NCBI RefSeq assembly: GCF_000761155.1
Contig: NZ_CP009533.1
Location: 930,001-994,000, forward strand
Direction of reading: 5' to 3'
Length of the DNA: 64,000 bases
From: Pseudomonas rhizosphaerae
GTDB lineage: Bacteria; Pseudomonadota; Gammaproteobacteria; Pseudomonadales; Pseudomonadaceae
Below, piece after piece: positions 28,701-37,750 of the stretch (position 1 is the first letter of the stretch; every line of letters starts with the position of its first letter). The notes under the pieces were generated by a model that was not told where the DNA came from, did no database searches, and saw only the letters and a list, made by a program, of their open reading frames with translations. The position numbers and the translations under genes were made by a program.

Positions 28701-28961
28701 GCTGCCGTCGGAGTTGCTCTCCGAGGACACATAACGCAGGTTGTCGATACCGTTGAGCTGTTGCTCGATGATCTGTACCACGGTGTCCTGCACGGTCTGT
28801 GCGGAAGCACCTGGGTAGGTGACCTGGATGTCGATGGCGGTCGGCGCGATGGCCGGGTACTGGTTGATGGGCAGCTTGAGAATGGCCAGCCCACCCACCA
28901 GCATGATCACCAGGGCGAGTACCCAGGCGAAAATGGGGCGGTCAATAAAGAATCTAGACAT
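25779..28961 (-). CDS. ttgB: TtgB, RND-family inner-membrane drug/proton antiporter
   Basis: This 1060-residue HAE1 transporter has the duplicated 12-span layout. It begins [20 protein letters not shown]. The first half has [17 protein letters not shown] with the proton-relay Asp pair, and the second half has [16 protein letters not shown]. It is the central pump of the tripartite TtgABC system (AcrB/MexB orthologue group), about ten residues longer than I recall for KT2440. Three bases separate it from ttgA. Confidence 0.95.
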   Translation of the reverse strand: MSRFFIDRPIFAWVLALVIMLVGGLAILKLPINQYPAIAPTAIDIQVTYPGASAQTVQDTVVQIIEQQLNGIDNLRYVSSESNSDGSMTISVTFNQGTNPDIAQVQVQNKLNLATPLLPQEVQQQGLRVTKSVKNFLLVIGLVAEDDTLTREDLSNYIVSNIQDPISRTSGVGDFQVFGSQYAMRIWLDPAKLNKFQLTPVEISAAISAQNVQIATGQLGGLPAVPGTQLNATIIGKTRLQTAEQFGNIFLKVDNDGAQVRLKDVARIGLGGQSYSIDAQFNGKPASGMAIKLASGANALDTAKAIRETVANLEPFFPPGMKVVYPYDTTPTVTESISGVVHTLIEAIVLVFLVMYLFLQNLRATIITTMTVPVVLLGTFGILAAFGFTINTLTMFGMILAIGLLVDDAIVVVENVERVMEEEHLSPKEATKKSMDQIQGALVGIAMVLSAVLLPMAFFGGSTGVIYKQFSITIVSAMGLSVLVALIFTPALCATMLKPIDPEKHGQPKRGFFGWFNRTFDRSVVKYENGVKRMVTHKLPAFIVYLVIFAGMVFLFTRIPSAFLPEEDQGVIFAQVQTPAGSSAERTQKVIDDMRTFLLDEENGEGAGVKSVFSVNGFNFAGRGQSSGLAFVMLKPWDERGAETTVFKIAERAQKHFASFRDAMVFAVVPPSVLELGNASGFDVYLQDQGGVGHEKLLEARNQFLGMAAQSKILAGVRPNGLNDEPQYQLTVDDEKASALGITLSTINQTLSIALGGSYVNDFIDRGRVKKVYVQGEAAARMTPEDLNKWYVRNDSGTMVPLSAIATGEWIYGSPKLSRYNGVAAMEILGTPAPGYSSGDAMAEVEALAKKLPDGIGYSFTGLSYEERLSGSQAPALYAISLLFVFLCLAALYESWSIPIAVLLVVPLGVIGALIATSMRGLSNDVFFQVGLLVTVGLAAKNAILIVEFAKELHEQGKSLVEAAAEACRMRLRPIIMTSLAFILGVVPLAISSGAGSGSQHAIGTGVIGGMITATVLAIFWVPMFYVAVSSLFKSKYDKEHEKDNAKGNDKAITHDEAGQ

Positions 28962-28964
28962 CGA

Positions 28965-30113
28965 TCACTTACCTTTGCCGTTGGCGTCAGGGGCGGACTG
29001 GGCAGGTGTCAGGTTGCCGGCATCCTTGACGGTCACGTCGGCACCCGGCTTGACGTACTGCAGGCCTTCGGTAATCAGGCGATCACCGGCGTTCAGGCCC
29101 TTCTCGATGACCCAGTAGGCGCCGTCGGTGCGGGTGGTGACCAGCTCACGCTGCTCGACCTTGTTGTCCTTGTTCACGATCAAGGCGGTTGGGGTGCCCT
29201 TGAGGTCGCGTGTCACGCCCTGTTGTGGCGCCAGGATGGCCTCGCTGCGTACACCGGCCTGAAGCTTGGCATGCACGAACATGCCGGGCAGCAGCACGTG
29301 CTCGGGGTTGGGGAACACCGCGCGCAGGGTCACCGAACCGGTGGCCTGGTCGACCGACACTTCGGAGAACTCGAGCTTGCCGGCCTGGGCGTACTCGCTG
29401 CCGTCTTCCAGGGTCAGCTTGACCGAGGCGGCGTTGTCGCCAGCTTTCTGCAGCTTGCCGCTGTCCAGGTCGCGACGCAGCCTGAGCATTTCGGCGGAGG
29501 ACTGGGTCACGTCGACATAGATCGGGTCCAGCTGCTGGATGGTGGCCATGGCGTTGGTCTGGCCATTGGTCACCAGTGCGCCTTCGGTCACGTCGGAACG
29601 GCCGATGCGGCCCGAGATCGGCGCCAGCACCTTGGTGTAGCGCAGGTCGATCTGGGCGCTCTTGACCGAGGCTTCAGCCTGCAGTTGCTGTGAACGGGCG
29701 TTGTCGTATTCCTGACGGCTGACGGCTTGCTCGTCGATCAACTGCTTGTAGCGTCCAGCCAGCGACTTGGCCGATTCCAGGGTTGCCTGGGAGCTGCCCA
29801 GATTTGCCTCGTACACCGACGGGTCGATCTGGTAGAGCTGCTGGCCTGCCTTGACCTCGGTGCCTTCCTTGAACAGGCGCTTGAGGATGATCCCGTTGAC
29901 CTGCGGCCGGACTTCGGCCACGCGGTATGCGGTGGTCCGACCCGGCAGTTCGCTGGTCAGGGTGTAGGGTTGGGCTTTCAAGGTAACCACGCCGACCTGA
30001 GGAGCCTGCTGAGCCTGTTGCGGGGCTGCTTCTTCCTTCTTGTCACAGCCGCTGAGCAAGGTTGCCAGGGCGACGGCGGATACCAGAGCGGTAACAACTG
30101 GCTTGAATTGCAT
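28965..30113 (-). CDS. ttgA: TtgA, periplasmic adaptor lipoprotein of RND pump
   Basis: This 382-residue membrane-fusion protein has a lipobox LLSGC (Cys23). A lipoyl half-motif (RVAEVRPQVNGIILKRLFKEG), a coiled-coil hairpin and a beta-barrel region (ILAPQQGVTRDLKG) follow. It bridges TtgB and TtgC. It is first in the ttgABC operon, read away from ttgR. The shared 258-base intergenic region carries the TtgR operator. Confidence 0.94.
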   Translation of the reverse strand: MQFKPVVTALVSAVALATLLSGCDKKEEAAPQQAQQAPQVGVVTLKAQPYTLTSELPGRTTAYRVAEVRPQVNGIILKRLFKEGTEVKAGQQLYQIDPSVYEANLGSSQATLESAKSLAGRYKQLIDEQAVSRQEYDNARSQQLQAEASVKSAQIDLRYTKVLAPISGRIGRSDVTEGALVTNGQTNAMATIQQLDPIYVDVTQSSAEMLRLRRDLDSGKLQKAGDNAASVKLTLEDGSEYAQAGKLEFSEVSVDQATGSVTLRAVFPNPEHVLLPGMFVHAKLQAGVRSEAILAPQQGVTRDLKGTPTALIVNKDNKVEQRELVTTRTDGAYWVIEKGLNAGDRLITEGLQYVKPGADVTVKDAGNLTPAQSAPDANGKGK

Positions 30114-30201
30114 GAGGATCCTCGGGTCATGAGCGCAGGGGAGGGCTCAGGAATAGTGGAAAGGTAAAAAAATGTTACGACTAGATTAATAGCTGACTAA
30201 C

Positions 30202-30233
30202 GAATATACTTACATTCATGGTTGTTTGTAAAC
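30202..30233. promoter_or_regulatory. TtgR operator overlapping the ttgA/ttgR promoters
   Basis: The segment starting GAATATACTTACATTCATGG and ending GTTGTTTGTAAACA matches the known TtgR pseudo-palindrome of P. putida, recognisable by its TTACAAACAACCATGAATGT core on the minus strand. It lies in the ttgA-ttgR gap, where TtgR represses both units and leaves on binding flavonoids or antibiotics. Confidence 0.85.
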
Positions 30234-30371
30234 ACTTTGATGGCCTGATGCCCGCGACGACGTGGCGCACCCATCGACACTCGGGACCGACCCCACATAC
30301 ACGGGATTCCCGGCCAGAGCCCGCGCTGCGCATTGCATCGCGCGGGCATTTAAGATTGAGGTTCTACTGCC

Positions 30372-31004
30372 ATGGTTCGCCGTACCAAAGAGGAAGCCCA
30401 GGAAACCCGACACCAGATTCTCGAGGCGGCCGAGCAGGCCTTCTATGAGCGCGGCGTCGCGCGCACGACCCTGGCCGATATCGCGACCCTGGCAGGGGTG
30501 ACGCGTGGCGCTATCTATTGGCACTTCAGCAACAAGGCCGACCTGGTCCAGGCCATGCTCGACAGCCTGCACGAACCGCTCGAAGAGCTGGCCCAGGCCA
30601 GTGAAAGCGAGGACGAGCCCGACCCTCTGGGCTGCATGCGCAAGCTGTTGATCCGCCTGTTCCAGCAGATCGCCATAGATCCCAAGACCCGCCGGCTCAA
30701 CGAAATTCTGCATCATAAGTGCGAGTTCACCGATGAAATGTGTGACATGCGCCGGCAACGCCAGTCGGTCAGCCTCGACTGCAACGTGCGTATCGAGCGT
30801 TCCCTGAGAAATGCGGTGAACCGTGAGCAGCTGCCGCCCGACCTGGACACGGTCAGGGCCGCGATCGCCCTGCACGCGTATATAGATGGCATGATCGGCC
30901 AATGGTTGCTCGTGCCCGACAGTTTCGATCTCTACCAGGAAGCGGAGCGTTGGGTGGACGTGAGCCTGCAGACGCTGAGCCTGACCCACGCCCTGCGCAA
31001 ATAA
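30372..31004 (+). CDS. ttgR: TtgR, TetR-family repressor of ttgABC
   Basis: This 210-residue protein equals TtgR in length. It begins [20 protein letters not shown], with the Tet[25 protein letters not shown] at about residues 32-52. The C-terminal ligand domain keeps [20 protein letters not shown] sequence (here [16 protein letters not shown]). It is divergent from ttgA. The C-terminal half differs noticeably from KT2440 TtgR as I remember it, so ligand range may differ. Confidence 0.93.
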   Translation: MVRRTKEEAQETRHQILEAAEQAFYERGVARTTLADIATLAGVTRGAIYWHFSNKADLVQAMLDSLHEPLEELAQASESEDEPDPLGCMRKLLIRLFQQIAIDPKTRRLNEILHHKCEFTDEMCDMRRQRQSVSLDCNVRIERSLRNAVNREQLPPDLDTVRAAIALHAYIDGMIGQWLLVPDSFDLYQEAERWVDVSLQTLSLTHALRK

Positions 31005-31141
31005 AGTTCTGAATCAAGTTGTAACAGCGCCCCCGCTCGCGCCATCATCGACTGCACACCCGCCCGCCCGTCGTCTGAATGCCTGAGTGCGGCGGGCAAG
31101 TCTGGTCGGTACCCTTTCATCATCCTGTTGCGAGCGTGTGA

Positions 31142-32038
31142 ATGAGCGTACAAAACCCGTTGCTTACTGGGGTCAACCAGCCGCTGCGCGGTATCGCGCT
31201 GATCTGCCTGGCGACGTTGCTGTTCGCCAGCCATGACGCCTTGTCCAAGTACCTCTCCGGGTTTTTCCCCATCGTCGTGGTGGTGTGGGCGCGCTATGTG
31301 GTGCACACCCTGCTGATGCTGGTCATCTTCGTGCCGCAGACCGGGCTGTCCACGGTCATCCGCACCAAGCGGCCGGGATTGCAGCTGTTGCGCGCGCTGT
31401 GCCTGATCGCCACCAGCCTGTTCTTCACCACCAGCCTGCGCTACATACCGCTGGCCGAGGCCACCGCGGTGAATTTCCTGGCCCCCTTGCTGGTGACGGC
31501 GCTGTCGGTGCCACTGCTCAAGGAAGTCGTCACCCGCGCGCAGTGGGCGGCGGTGATCACGGGCTTCATCGGTGTACTTATCGTCATCCGGCCCGGCGGC
31601 GCCTTGTTCACACCGGCAATCATCCTGCCGCTGATTTCCGCTTTCTTCTTCGGTCTGTACCAGTTGCTCACGCGCAAGCTCAGCGGCATCGACAGCCCGA
31701 CCACCAGCAATTTTCTCGCCGGGATCTTCAATACGCTGATCATGAGCGCCGCGTTGCCGTTCTTCTGGCAGGCACCGGGCTGGATCGATGCCTTGTTCAT
31801 GGTGGGCCTGGGCACCTGCGGCATGCTCGGGCATCTGCTGCTGACTCAAGCCTTTCGCCATGCCGCGCCGGCGTTGTTGGCGCCGTTCAGCTACGGGCAG
31901 ATCCTGTTTGCCGGGATGTACGGCTATCTGATTTTCGACCACACCCCGGATATCTTCGGGGTGGTGGGCATCAGCGTGATCTGCCTCAGCGGCCTGGCCG
32001 TCGCCTGGGCCCAGCGCAAGAAGCGACCGGCTGCCTGA
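31142..32038 (+). CDS. EamA/DMT-superfamily transporter
   Basis: This 298-residue protein has ten predicted spans and two EamA repeats. It begins with a short polar N terminus, then GIALICLATLLFASHDALSKYL. Conserved LRYIPLAEATAVNFLAPLLV lies in the first repeat and GHLLLTQAFRHAAPALLAPF in the second. The substrate is unknown; relatives export amino acids or metabolites. It ends 15 bases from the convergent DHA2 gene. Confidence 0.8.
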   Translation: MSVQNPLLTGVNQPLRGIALICLATLLFASHDALSKYLSGFFPIVVVVWARYVVHTLLMLVIFVPQTGLSTVIRTKRPGLQLLRALCLIATSLFFTTSLRYIPLAEATAVNFLAPLLVTALSVPLLKEVVTRAQWAAVITGFIGVLIVIRPGGALFTPAIILPLISAFFFGLYQLLTRKLSGIDSPTTSNFLAGIFNTLIMSAALPFFWQAPGWIDALFMVGLGTCGMLGHLLLTQAFRHAAPALLAPFSYGQILFAGMYGYLIFDHTPDIFGVVGISVICLSGLAVAWAQRKKRPAA

Positions 32039-32053
32039 ACGGGCCCCTTCAGC

Positions 32054-33562
32054 TTACTTCTCCCCATGCCCGCGGCCACGCAGTTCCAGGTTGGGCAATG
32101 CCAGTGCCACGGCCAGACCCAGCAAGGAAATCCCGGCACTGGCCCACAGCAAATGCTGGAAGGTCTGCGCCAGCTCCACGCGCAAGGCGTCGCGGGCCGG
32201 GCCTGACGCGGCATTGAGCCCGGTCAGCAGGACATTGTCGCCCATCGCCTCGAGTCCGTGACCGCTCAGGGCACCGTCCGCCAACTGCACGCCGTGCAAC
32301 ATGGCCAGCAGCAAAGCCGACAGGCAGGCCACCCCGACCGCGCCACCCAGCGAGCGAAACAAAGCCAGGGTGCTTGTCGCCACGCCGATGTCCTTGGCCT
32401 GCACCGAGTTCTGTGCACCCACCAACGAGGTGGGAAATTGCAGGCCGCAGGCAAAGCCGGTCAACAACATGAAGGCCACACTGAGCAGGAAGTTGTCCGG
32501 TGGACTGAACGACATGCCCAGAATGCCCAGCGGAGCAAGCAGCGCGCCCGTCAGGATGATCGGTTTGTAACGTCCGGTCTGGGACGTGCGACGTCCGCCT
32601 AGGAACGCGCCGATCGGCAGGCCCAGCGCCAGCGGCAGCAAATACAAGGCCGCCTGGTCCGCACCGGCACCGGTCACGGTCTGAAAACGCAGGGGCATCA
32701 TCACGCTCAGACCGATGGCCTGGAAGCTGGTGAAAAACACCGAACACCAACACAGCACCGCCGCTGGAATGGCGAACAGGTGCAGCGGCAGCAGTGGTTC
32801 GCGAAAGCGTCGTTCATGCCAGACGAACCCCATCAGGGCCACCACGGCCACCACCAGCAGCCCCCAGACTTGCGTGTCGTCCAAACCATGCCCCTGGCCG
32901 ACGCGGGTAATGCTCATGAGCAAGGTGCTCAACCCGATGATCATCAACACCGTGCCCAGGTAATCGATGACCGGCGTGCGCTGCGGAATCGGCAGGCCCG
33001 CCAGCTTGCGGTTGGCGTACCAGCAGGCGAACACGCCCAGTGGCAGATTGATGAAAAACACCCAGCGCCAAGACAGGTACTGAGTCATATAGCCGCCCAA
33101 TACCGGCCCGAGCACACTTGCTGCAGCGTACATGCTGCTGAAATAACCCTGGTAACGACCGCGTTCGCGCGGGGGCACGACATCACCGATGATCGCCTGG
33201 CTGACCGACACCATGCCGCCGGCGCCCACACCTTGCAGCAGACGCGCCAGCACCAGCTGTTCCATACTTTGCGCCATGCCGCAGAACAGCGACGCTACGG
33301 TGAACAGTGCGGTGCCGATGAGAATCATGCGTCGACGTCCGTACAGATCGCCCAGTTTGCCGTAGATCGGCGTGGCCACGGTCATGGCCACCATGTACCC
33401 GGAAATCACCCAGGCCAGGCGGTCGACATCGTTGAACTGCGCGGAGATGGCCGGCATCGAGACTGCAACGATGGTCTGGTCCAAAGCCCCGAGGAAAATG
33501 GCCAGCATCAAGGCCACCAGAATGCTCTTGATGGCGGGTGGGGAGTGGCTGAGATCGGTCAC
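32054..33562 (-). CDS. DHA2-family (14-span) MFS drug efflux transporter
   Basis: This 502-residue protein is of EmrB/QacA type. It has motif D1 at the first span (LGALDQTIVAVSMPAI) and motif A GKLGDLYGRRRMILIG. Motif C is seen as GLGPVLGG-like YAAASVLGPVLGGYMTQ, and WRWVFFINLPLG in the fifth to sixth spans is diagnostic. It exports drugs or toxic compounds by proton antiport. A perfect palindrome lies 64 bases upstream, and an AraC regulator gene is upstream on the same strand. Confidence 0.85.
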   Translation of the reverse strand: MTDLSHSPPAIKSILVALMLAIFLGALDQTIVAVSMPAISAQFNDVDRLAWVISGYMVAMTVATPIYGKLGDLYGRRRMILIGTALFTVASLFCGMAQSMEQLVLARLLQGVGAGGMVSVSQAIIGDVVPPRERGRYQGYFSSMYAAASVLGPVLGGYMTQYLSWRWVFFINLPLGVFACWYANRKLAGLPIPQRTPVIDYLGTVLMIIGLSTLLMSITRVGQGHGLDDTQVWGLLVVAVVALMGFVWHERRFREPLLPLHLFAIPAAVLCWCSVFFTSFQAIGLSVMMPLRFQTVTGAGADQAALYLLPLALGLPIGAFLGGRRTSQTGRYKPIILTGALLAPLGILGMSFSPPDNFLLSVAFMLLTGFACGLQFPTSLVGAQNSVQAKDIGVATSTLALFRSLGGAVGVACLSALLLAMLHGVQLADGALSGHGLEAMGDNVLLTGLNAASGPARDALRVELAQTFQHLLWASAGISLLGLAVALALPNLELRGRGHGEK

Positions 33563-33625
33563 AGGTAGGCCTGCATTGAAACGCCCTGGCAGGATGGCCG
33601 CGGGCCGCTGTTTTCGAGTGTACTT

Positions 33626-33639
33626 GATAGCTAGCTATC
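33626..33639. promoter_or_regulatory. Perfect palindrome GATAGCTAGCTATC
   Basis: A 14-base perfect palindrome in the 123-base gap upstream of the DHA2 transporter, where the promoter should be. It is a candidate repressor operator. The adjacent AraC protein usually binds direct repeats, so another regulator may be involved. Confidence 0.5.
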
Positions 33640-33685
33640 GGTTCTATCGGTGACCGGGTGTTTTTACAGGTCTGCCTGTGCGGCT

Positions 33686-34621
33686 CTACAGACTGATACG
33701 CAGCCGTGCCAGATCTCGCACCGGTGGCGCGCCGAAATGGCGGCTGTATTCGCGGCTGAACTGCGACGGGCTTTCGTAGCCCACCCGATACCCAGCCGCC
33801 GAGGCGTCCAGGTCTTCGCTGAGCATCAATCGACGCGCTTCCTGCAAGCGCAGCTGCTTCTGATACTGCAACGGGCTCATGGACGTCACCGCCTTGAAGC
33901 GGTGGTGCAGGGTGGACACGCTCAAATTGACTTCACGAGCCAGGTCTTCGATACGCAGGCTGCGATGAAAATGCCGATTGATCCAGGCGATGGCCTGGCT
34001 GACCCGGTGGGTCTGGCTGTGCGCCACGGCGATTTCGTACAGACGGTGGCCCTGTTGCCCACCCAACAAGCGGTAGAGGATTTCCCGCCGCACCAGCGGC
34101 GCCAGCACGGCGATGTCTTTCGGTGTTTCCAGCAGTCGCACCAGACGCAGCACGGCATCCAGAAGCGCCGTGTCCATCCGCTCCACATACAAGCCGCGTT
34201 GGGTCGAGCGCGTGGGCACGCCCAGCGGTCCCGCACCGGCGATCACCGCGTTGATGTCCTCGGGGTCGATGTCCAGCCGCAACGACAGGCTGGGGTCGTG
34301 CACGGTGGCGTCTAGAATACGTCCCGAGACCGGCATGGCCACTGACACCACCAAAAAATTCAGCGGATCGTACACATAGCGTTCATCGCCCAGGCGCACT
34401 TCCTTGCTGCCATTGGCCAGGATGCACAGCGCGGGTTGGACCAGGGCTGGAAACGACTGCACGCACTCTTCATAGCGCACCAGATGCAGGCCGGCGATCG
34501 CGGTGCAATGGCTGCCTGGCGTCTGGGCGCCTCGGGCGATGCGCTCGGCGAGTTCGCGACGACTGTTTTCCAGAGCAGGTTCCAGGACGGACTCCCGGGG
34601 AGGGTTCATGCAGAGGTTCAT
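33686..34621 (-). CDS. AraC-family regulator with cupin-like N-terminal domain
   Basis: This 311-residue protein has an AraC_N (PF06719) ligand domain, with HLVRYEECVQSFPALVQPAL early. The C-terminal double HTH has LRIEDLAREVNLSVSTLHHRF and a second helix set ASAAGYRVGYESPSQFSREY. The ATG at 34621 is preferred because GGAG lies five bases upstream; an in-frame ATG at 34609 is also possible. It is upstream of the DHA2 transporter on the same strand and may control it. Confidence 0.82.
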   Translation of the reverse strand: MNLCMNPPRESVLEPALENSRRELAERIARGAQTPGSHCTAIAGLHLVRYEECVQSFPALVQPALCILANGSKEVRLGDERYVYDPLNFLVVSVAMPVSGRILDATVHDPSLSLRLDIDPEDINAVIAGAGPLGVPTRSTQRGLYVERMDTALLDAVLRLVRLLETPKDIAVLAPLVRREILYRLLGGQQGHRLYEIAVAHSQTHRVSQAIAWINRHFHRSLRIEDLAREVNLSVSTLHHRFKAVTSMSPLQYQKQLRLQEARRLMLSEDLDASAAGYRVGYESPSQFSREYSRHFGAPPVRDLARLRISL

Positions 34622-34935
34622 GCAGGCTCCGTGATCGGTACGGCACATGAGCGTGAGGATAATCCGTGCTTAATACTCAAGGTAGACGATAGCTGCGGGA
34701 TGTTTGCCCAATCCTGCGAAATTACTACAGAGCGCTTGAACGAAGCGTTGCCCGGAGCCAGTGAATGCATCCGAACATCGCCTGAACAAGCGCAGCGCAA
34801 TTGATCGAAACTGCAATGCTGCAGGATCGGGCAAGACCTTCGCAGGAAACGGCTAACCCTCGCTATCGACGGTTGCGTAACGTTGTCGCTGTACCTTTGT
34901 TCACCGTAGAGCCGTTCATTCAGGGAGAGTCGAGC
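34622..34935. other. Intergenic region between AraC gene and ABM-domain gene
   Basis: About 310 bases. The right part carries GGTTGCGTAACGTTGTCG and a GTACCTTTGTTC stretch that may be promoter, followed by AGGGAGAG for the next gene. No ORF with a good ribosome site was found apart from in-frame extension of the next gene, which lacks conservation cues. Confidence 0.4.
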
Positions 34936-35274
34936 ATGAACTCATTTTCTACCGTCAGTCTGGCTACTGTCAGTCACTGTGCCTTGATCACGGCCCGCCA
35001 GGGTCATTCTGAGCAGGTTGGGCTCGGCCTCTCGGCACTGGTGCGACCCGCGCTGGCCATGGCCGGCTGTCTGCACTTTGCGGTCCAGCGCAGCCATGGC
35101 GATGAGCGCCTTTGGCAGGTGGCTGGGGTATGGCGCGATCAAACCGCCATGACCGCCTGGCTCAATTCACCGGGGATGCAGGTGTTTTCCGATCTGGTCC
35201 AGGGCCTGCTGGTCACCAGTCTCGACCTGCACACCTTCGGAGACGCCGCGATCGAACATGCCAGTGCCGCCTGA
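34936..35274 (+). CDS. ABM-like dimeric alpha/beta-barrel protein
   Basis: This 112-residue protein appears to be an antibiotic-biosynthesis-monooxygenase-type stress-responsive barrel: LITARQGHSEQVGLGLSALV (first strand and helix), then LHFAVQRSHGDERLWQVAGVW and FSDLVQGLL. Catalytic residues are not defined in this group. AGGGAGAG sits eight bases before ATG 34936, favouring this start over the open frame further upstream. Confidence 0.6.
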   Translation: MNSFSTVSLATVSHCALITARQGHSEQVGLGLSALVRPALAMAGCLHFAVQRSHGDERLWQVAGVWRDQTAMTAWLNSPGMQVFSDLVQGLLVTSLDLHTFGDAAIEHASAA

Positions 35275-35316
35275 GCGGCGTACAATCGCGGCTTTTCCAT
35301 CGGCCCGAGGTACGTC

Positions 35317-35553
35317 ATGGCACGCAAGGTATTCGAACATCACGAAGCGGTTTCGGCGGTAGTGCCGGATGCAGGCCGTTACCGTGCAGCCATTGCCATC
35401 AAGGCACTGCAGGGCGGCGTCCCGCAGTTTCACAAGGTGCTCGACGGCCAATCGTTCGGCACTGCGCATGAGGCCGATGTCGCCGCCGCCGACGTGCTGC
35501 CGACATTGAACGATGTCGACGAAGACGGCCAACCGGTATTCGCGCCTACTTGA
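35317..35553 (+). CDS. Conserved hypothetical 78-residue protein
   Basis: A soluble small protein beginning MARKVFEHHEAVSAVVPDAG, with an FHKVLDGQSFGTAHEADVAA middle. No membrane span, and I do not know the domain. Its last eight bases overlap the end of the convergent flavin-reductase gene. Coding-like composition and a compact position after the ABM-domain gene support it being real. Confidence 0.6.
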   Translation: MARKVFEHHEAVSAVVPDAGRYRAAIAIKALQGGVPQFHKVLDGQSFGTAHEADVAAADVLPTLNDVDEDGQPVFAPT

Positions 35554-36172
35554 CCTGTGGTCGGTACATCTTGAACAGCGCCTGCGGGCCAATTTCGAAA
35601 TAATCCGCCGGGCCACCACCGCGCAAAATCGGGCCGGCAGCTGCGGTGTCGTAGATGCCGTCCTTGAGCAATGACTTGGCGATATGCACCGCCACCACCT
35701 CACCCAGAATCAGCCAGGTAGGCACTTGCTGCTGGTCGGCGCCTTTGAGCTGAATGATCTGAGTCACCTTGCATTCGAATGACACCGGCGCTTCGAGCAC
35801 CCGCGGCACGCTGACGATCGTCGAAGGCGCGTGGCTCAAGCCGCTCAGTTCGAACTCATCGACTTCAGGGCCCACGGCGGCGCAGCTCTGGTTCATCTGC
35901 TCGGCCAAGGCACGGGTGGACAGATTCCAGACGAATTCGCCGGTCTGTTCGATGTTGTTCAGGCTGTCCTTGCGCCCCACGCTGGCGAAACCGATGATCG
36001 GCGGCGTGTAGTTGAAGGCGTTGAAGAAACTGTAGGGCGCCAGGTTCAGGCGACCTTCGCGGTCATGGGAAGAGATCCAGCCGATCGGCCGCGGACCGAC
36101 GATGGCGTTGAACGGGTCGTGGGGCAAACCATGGCCCTTGGCGGGCTCATAGTAGTAGGTGTCATCCGACAT
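35546..36172 (-). CDS. Flavin reductase-like (FMN-binding split barrel) protein
   Basis: This 208-residue protein of PF01613 has the diagnostic FNAIVGPRPIGWISSHD followed by NLAPYSFFNAFNYTPPIIGF and a later QTGEFVWN block. Members bind FMN and reduce flavin or act as oxidoreductase partners. The partner oxygenase is not visible here. ATG 36172 was chosen with GAGG upstream; a TTG three codons earlier is too close to it. Confidence 0.8.
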   Translation of the reverse strand: MSDDTYYYEPAKGHGLPHDPFNAIVGPRPIGWISSHDREGRLNLAPYSFFNAFNYTPPIIGFASVGRKDSLNNIEQTGEFVWNLSTRALAEQMNQSCAAVGPEVDEFELSGLSHAPSTIVSVPRVLEAPVSFECKVTQIIQLKGADQQQVPTWLILGEVVAVHIAKSLLKDGIYDTAAAGPILRGGGPADYFEIGPQALFKMYRPQVK

Positions 36173-36234
36173 CGGGGGCAATCCTCAGCGTTCAAGTGCC
36201 CCCAGTGTGCGTCGGCGTAGGCTAGCAGTGCAAC

Positions 36235-36259
36235 TGCCCCCGCCATTGCGGCGGGGGCA
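36235..36259. terminator. GC-rich hairpin after the dicarboxylate permease gene
   Basis: TGCCCCCGCC and GGCGGGGGCA form a ten-base perfect stem with a five-base loop, ten bases beyond the permease stop. There is no U-run, so it is only a candidate terminator. Confidence 0.55.
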
Positions 36260-36268
36260 TGCCTGGCT

Positions 36269-37588
36269 TTAGTCCGTTTCGATGCGCGAATGCTTCTGGG
36301 TGTCCTTCATGAACACGTACACCAGCAGCGAGCAGGCGATGCAGGCGGTCACGTACCAGTAGTAGCCGGTTTCCATGCCGATCTGCTTGAACCACAGCGC
36401 GATCAGTTCGGCAGTGCCGCCGAAGATCGACACGGTCAGCGCGTAGGGCAGGCCGACGCCCAGGGCGCGGATTTCGGTAGGGAACAGTTCGGCTTTGACC
36501 ACGGCGTTGATCGAGGTATAGCCGCTGACGATGATCAGTGCCGCCATGATCAGGAAGAACGCGCCCCACCAGGTCTGGATGGTGTGCAGCGTGGTCAGGA
36601 TGGGCACGGTGCACACGGTGCCGAGTACGCCGAACGCGATCAGGATCGGGCGGCGGCCGATCTTGTCGGAGAGGGCGCCGATCACCGGTTGCAGACACAT
36701 GAACAGGAACAGCGTAGCGGCCGAGATGGCCGTGGAGTCTGCCTTACTGAAGCCCACCGTGTTGACCAAGTATTTCTGCATGTACGTGGTGTAGGTGTAG
36801 AAGGCCAGGGTCCCGCCCATGGTCAGGCCGACCACGGTCAGCAGTTCCTTGGGATGGCGCAACAGGGTGCGCATCGTGCTTTCCTTGGTTTCCTTCTTCT
36901 GCGTGAAGGAATCGGTCTCTTCCATGCCGCGACGCAGCCACAACGCAACCACTGCGCACAGCGCACCGATCACGAAGGGTACGCGCCAGCCCCAGCTCAG
37001 CAGTTGCTCTTCGGTGAGGGTCTGTTGCAGCACGATCAGCACCGCCAGCGCGATCAACTGACCGGAGATCAGCGTGACGTACTGAAAGCTTGAGAAGAAG
37101 CCGCGACGTTCCTTGGTTGCCATTTCGCTGAGATAGGTAGCGGACGTTCCGTACTCACCACCGACCGAGAGGCCTTGCATCAGCCGCGCCAGCACCAGCA
37201 GCACCGGCGCCCAGATCCCGATGGTCTCGTAGCCCGGGGTCAGGGCAATCACCAGCGAGCCGAAGCACATCAGCAGTACCGAGGCCATCAACGCTGCCTT
37301 GCGGCCCTTGCGATCGGCATAGATACCCATCAGCCAGCCGCCGATGGGGCGCATCAGGAAGCCGACGGCGAAGATTGCGGCAGTGTTGAGCAGTTGGGCG
37401 TTGAGGCTGTCCTTGGGGAAGAACACCTGGGCGAAGTACAGGGAGAATGCGGCGTAGACGTACCAGTCGTACCACTCGACCATGTTGCCGACCGAGCCGC
37501 TGAAGATCGACTTGACGCGGCTGGCGGTGGTGCGGGGCGGGGCAGATGCGGCGGATGCCCCGGCGGGCAGGGTGTTGGAGTTATCCAT
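36269..37588 (-). CDS. KgtP-like MFS dicarboxylate/alpha-ketoglutarate permease
   Basis: This 439-residue metabolite:H+ symporter has FSGSVGNMVEWYDWYVYAAF, then RPIGGWLMGIYADRKGRK and [17 protein letters not shown]. It is a clear paralogue of PcaT in this window. Substrate is probably a C4/C5 dicarboxylate, because a sigma-54 promoter lies 57 bases upstream and the DctD-type sigma-54 activator is the next gene. AAGGA lies seven bases before the ATG. Confidence 0.87.
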   Translation of the reverse strand: MDNSNTLPAGASAASAPPRTTASRVKSIFSGSVGNMVEWYDWYVYAAFSLYFAQVFFPKDSLNAQLLNTAAIFAVGFLMRPIGGWLMGIYADRKGRKAALMASVLLMCFGSLVIALTPGYETIGIWAPVLLVLARLMQGLSVGGEYGTSATYLSEMATKERRGFFSSFQYVTLISGQLIALAVLIVLQQTLTEEQLLSWGWRVPFVIGALCAVVALWLRRGMEETDSFTQKKETKESTMRTLLRHPKELLTVVGLTMGGTLAFYTYTTYMQKYLVNTVGFSKADSTAISAATLFLFMCLQPVIGALSDKIGRRPILIAFGVLGTVCTVPILTTLHTIQTWWGAFFLIMAALIIVSGYTSINAVVKAELFPTEIRALGVGLPYALTVSIFGGTAELIALWFKQIGMETGYYWYVTACIACSLLVYVFMKDTQKHSRIETD

Positions 37589-37644
37589 GGTGGATCCTTC
37601 TCATTATTGTTGGTAGCGCGCAGGTTCGCGCTTGCCAGGGCAGT

Positions 37645-37660
37645 AGCAGGAGCCGTGCCA
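37645..37660 (-). promoter_or_regulatory. Sigma-54 promoter of the dicarboxylate permease
   Basis: On the minus strand the sequence TGGCACGGCTCCTGCT fits the -24/-12 consensus (TGGCAC-N5-TTGCA type), with GG and GC exactly ten bases apart. It lies 57 bases upstream of the permease ATG. RpoN-dependent transcription needs an activator; the adjacent DctD is the obvious one. Confidence 0.85.
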
Positions 37661-37668
37661 GGGTGCGA

Positions 37669-37690
37669 AACCCCCGTTTTTTAGGGGGTT
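37669..37690. terminator. Hairpin between dctD and the permease promoter
   Basis: AACCCCC and GGGGGTT arms (37669-37675, 37684-37690) enclose an eight-base loop. On the minus strand the stem is followed by TTTC. It could end dctD transcription just before the sigma-54 promoter. Confidence 0.5.
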
Positions 37691-37700
37691 GCACGCCTCG

Positions 37701-37750
37701 ATGAGCGGATTCTTGCCGATGCGCAGGGCGGCAATGAGCGGATTCTTGCC
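37701..37750 (-). promoter_or_regulatory. Direct repeats upstream of the sigma-54 promoter (candidate DctD enhancer)
   Basis: ATGAGCGGATTCTTGCC occurs twice (37701-37717 and 37734-37750), 33 bases apart, or about three helical turns. They lie about 40-90 bases upstream of the -24 element, where sigma-54 activators bind. The second copy touches the dctD stop codon. Confidence 0.6.
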
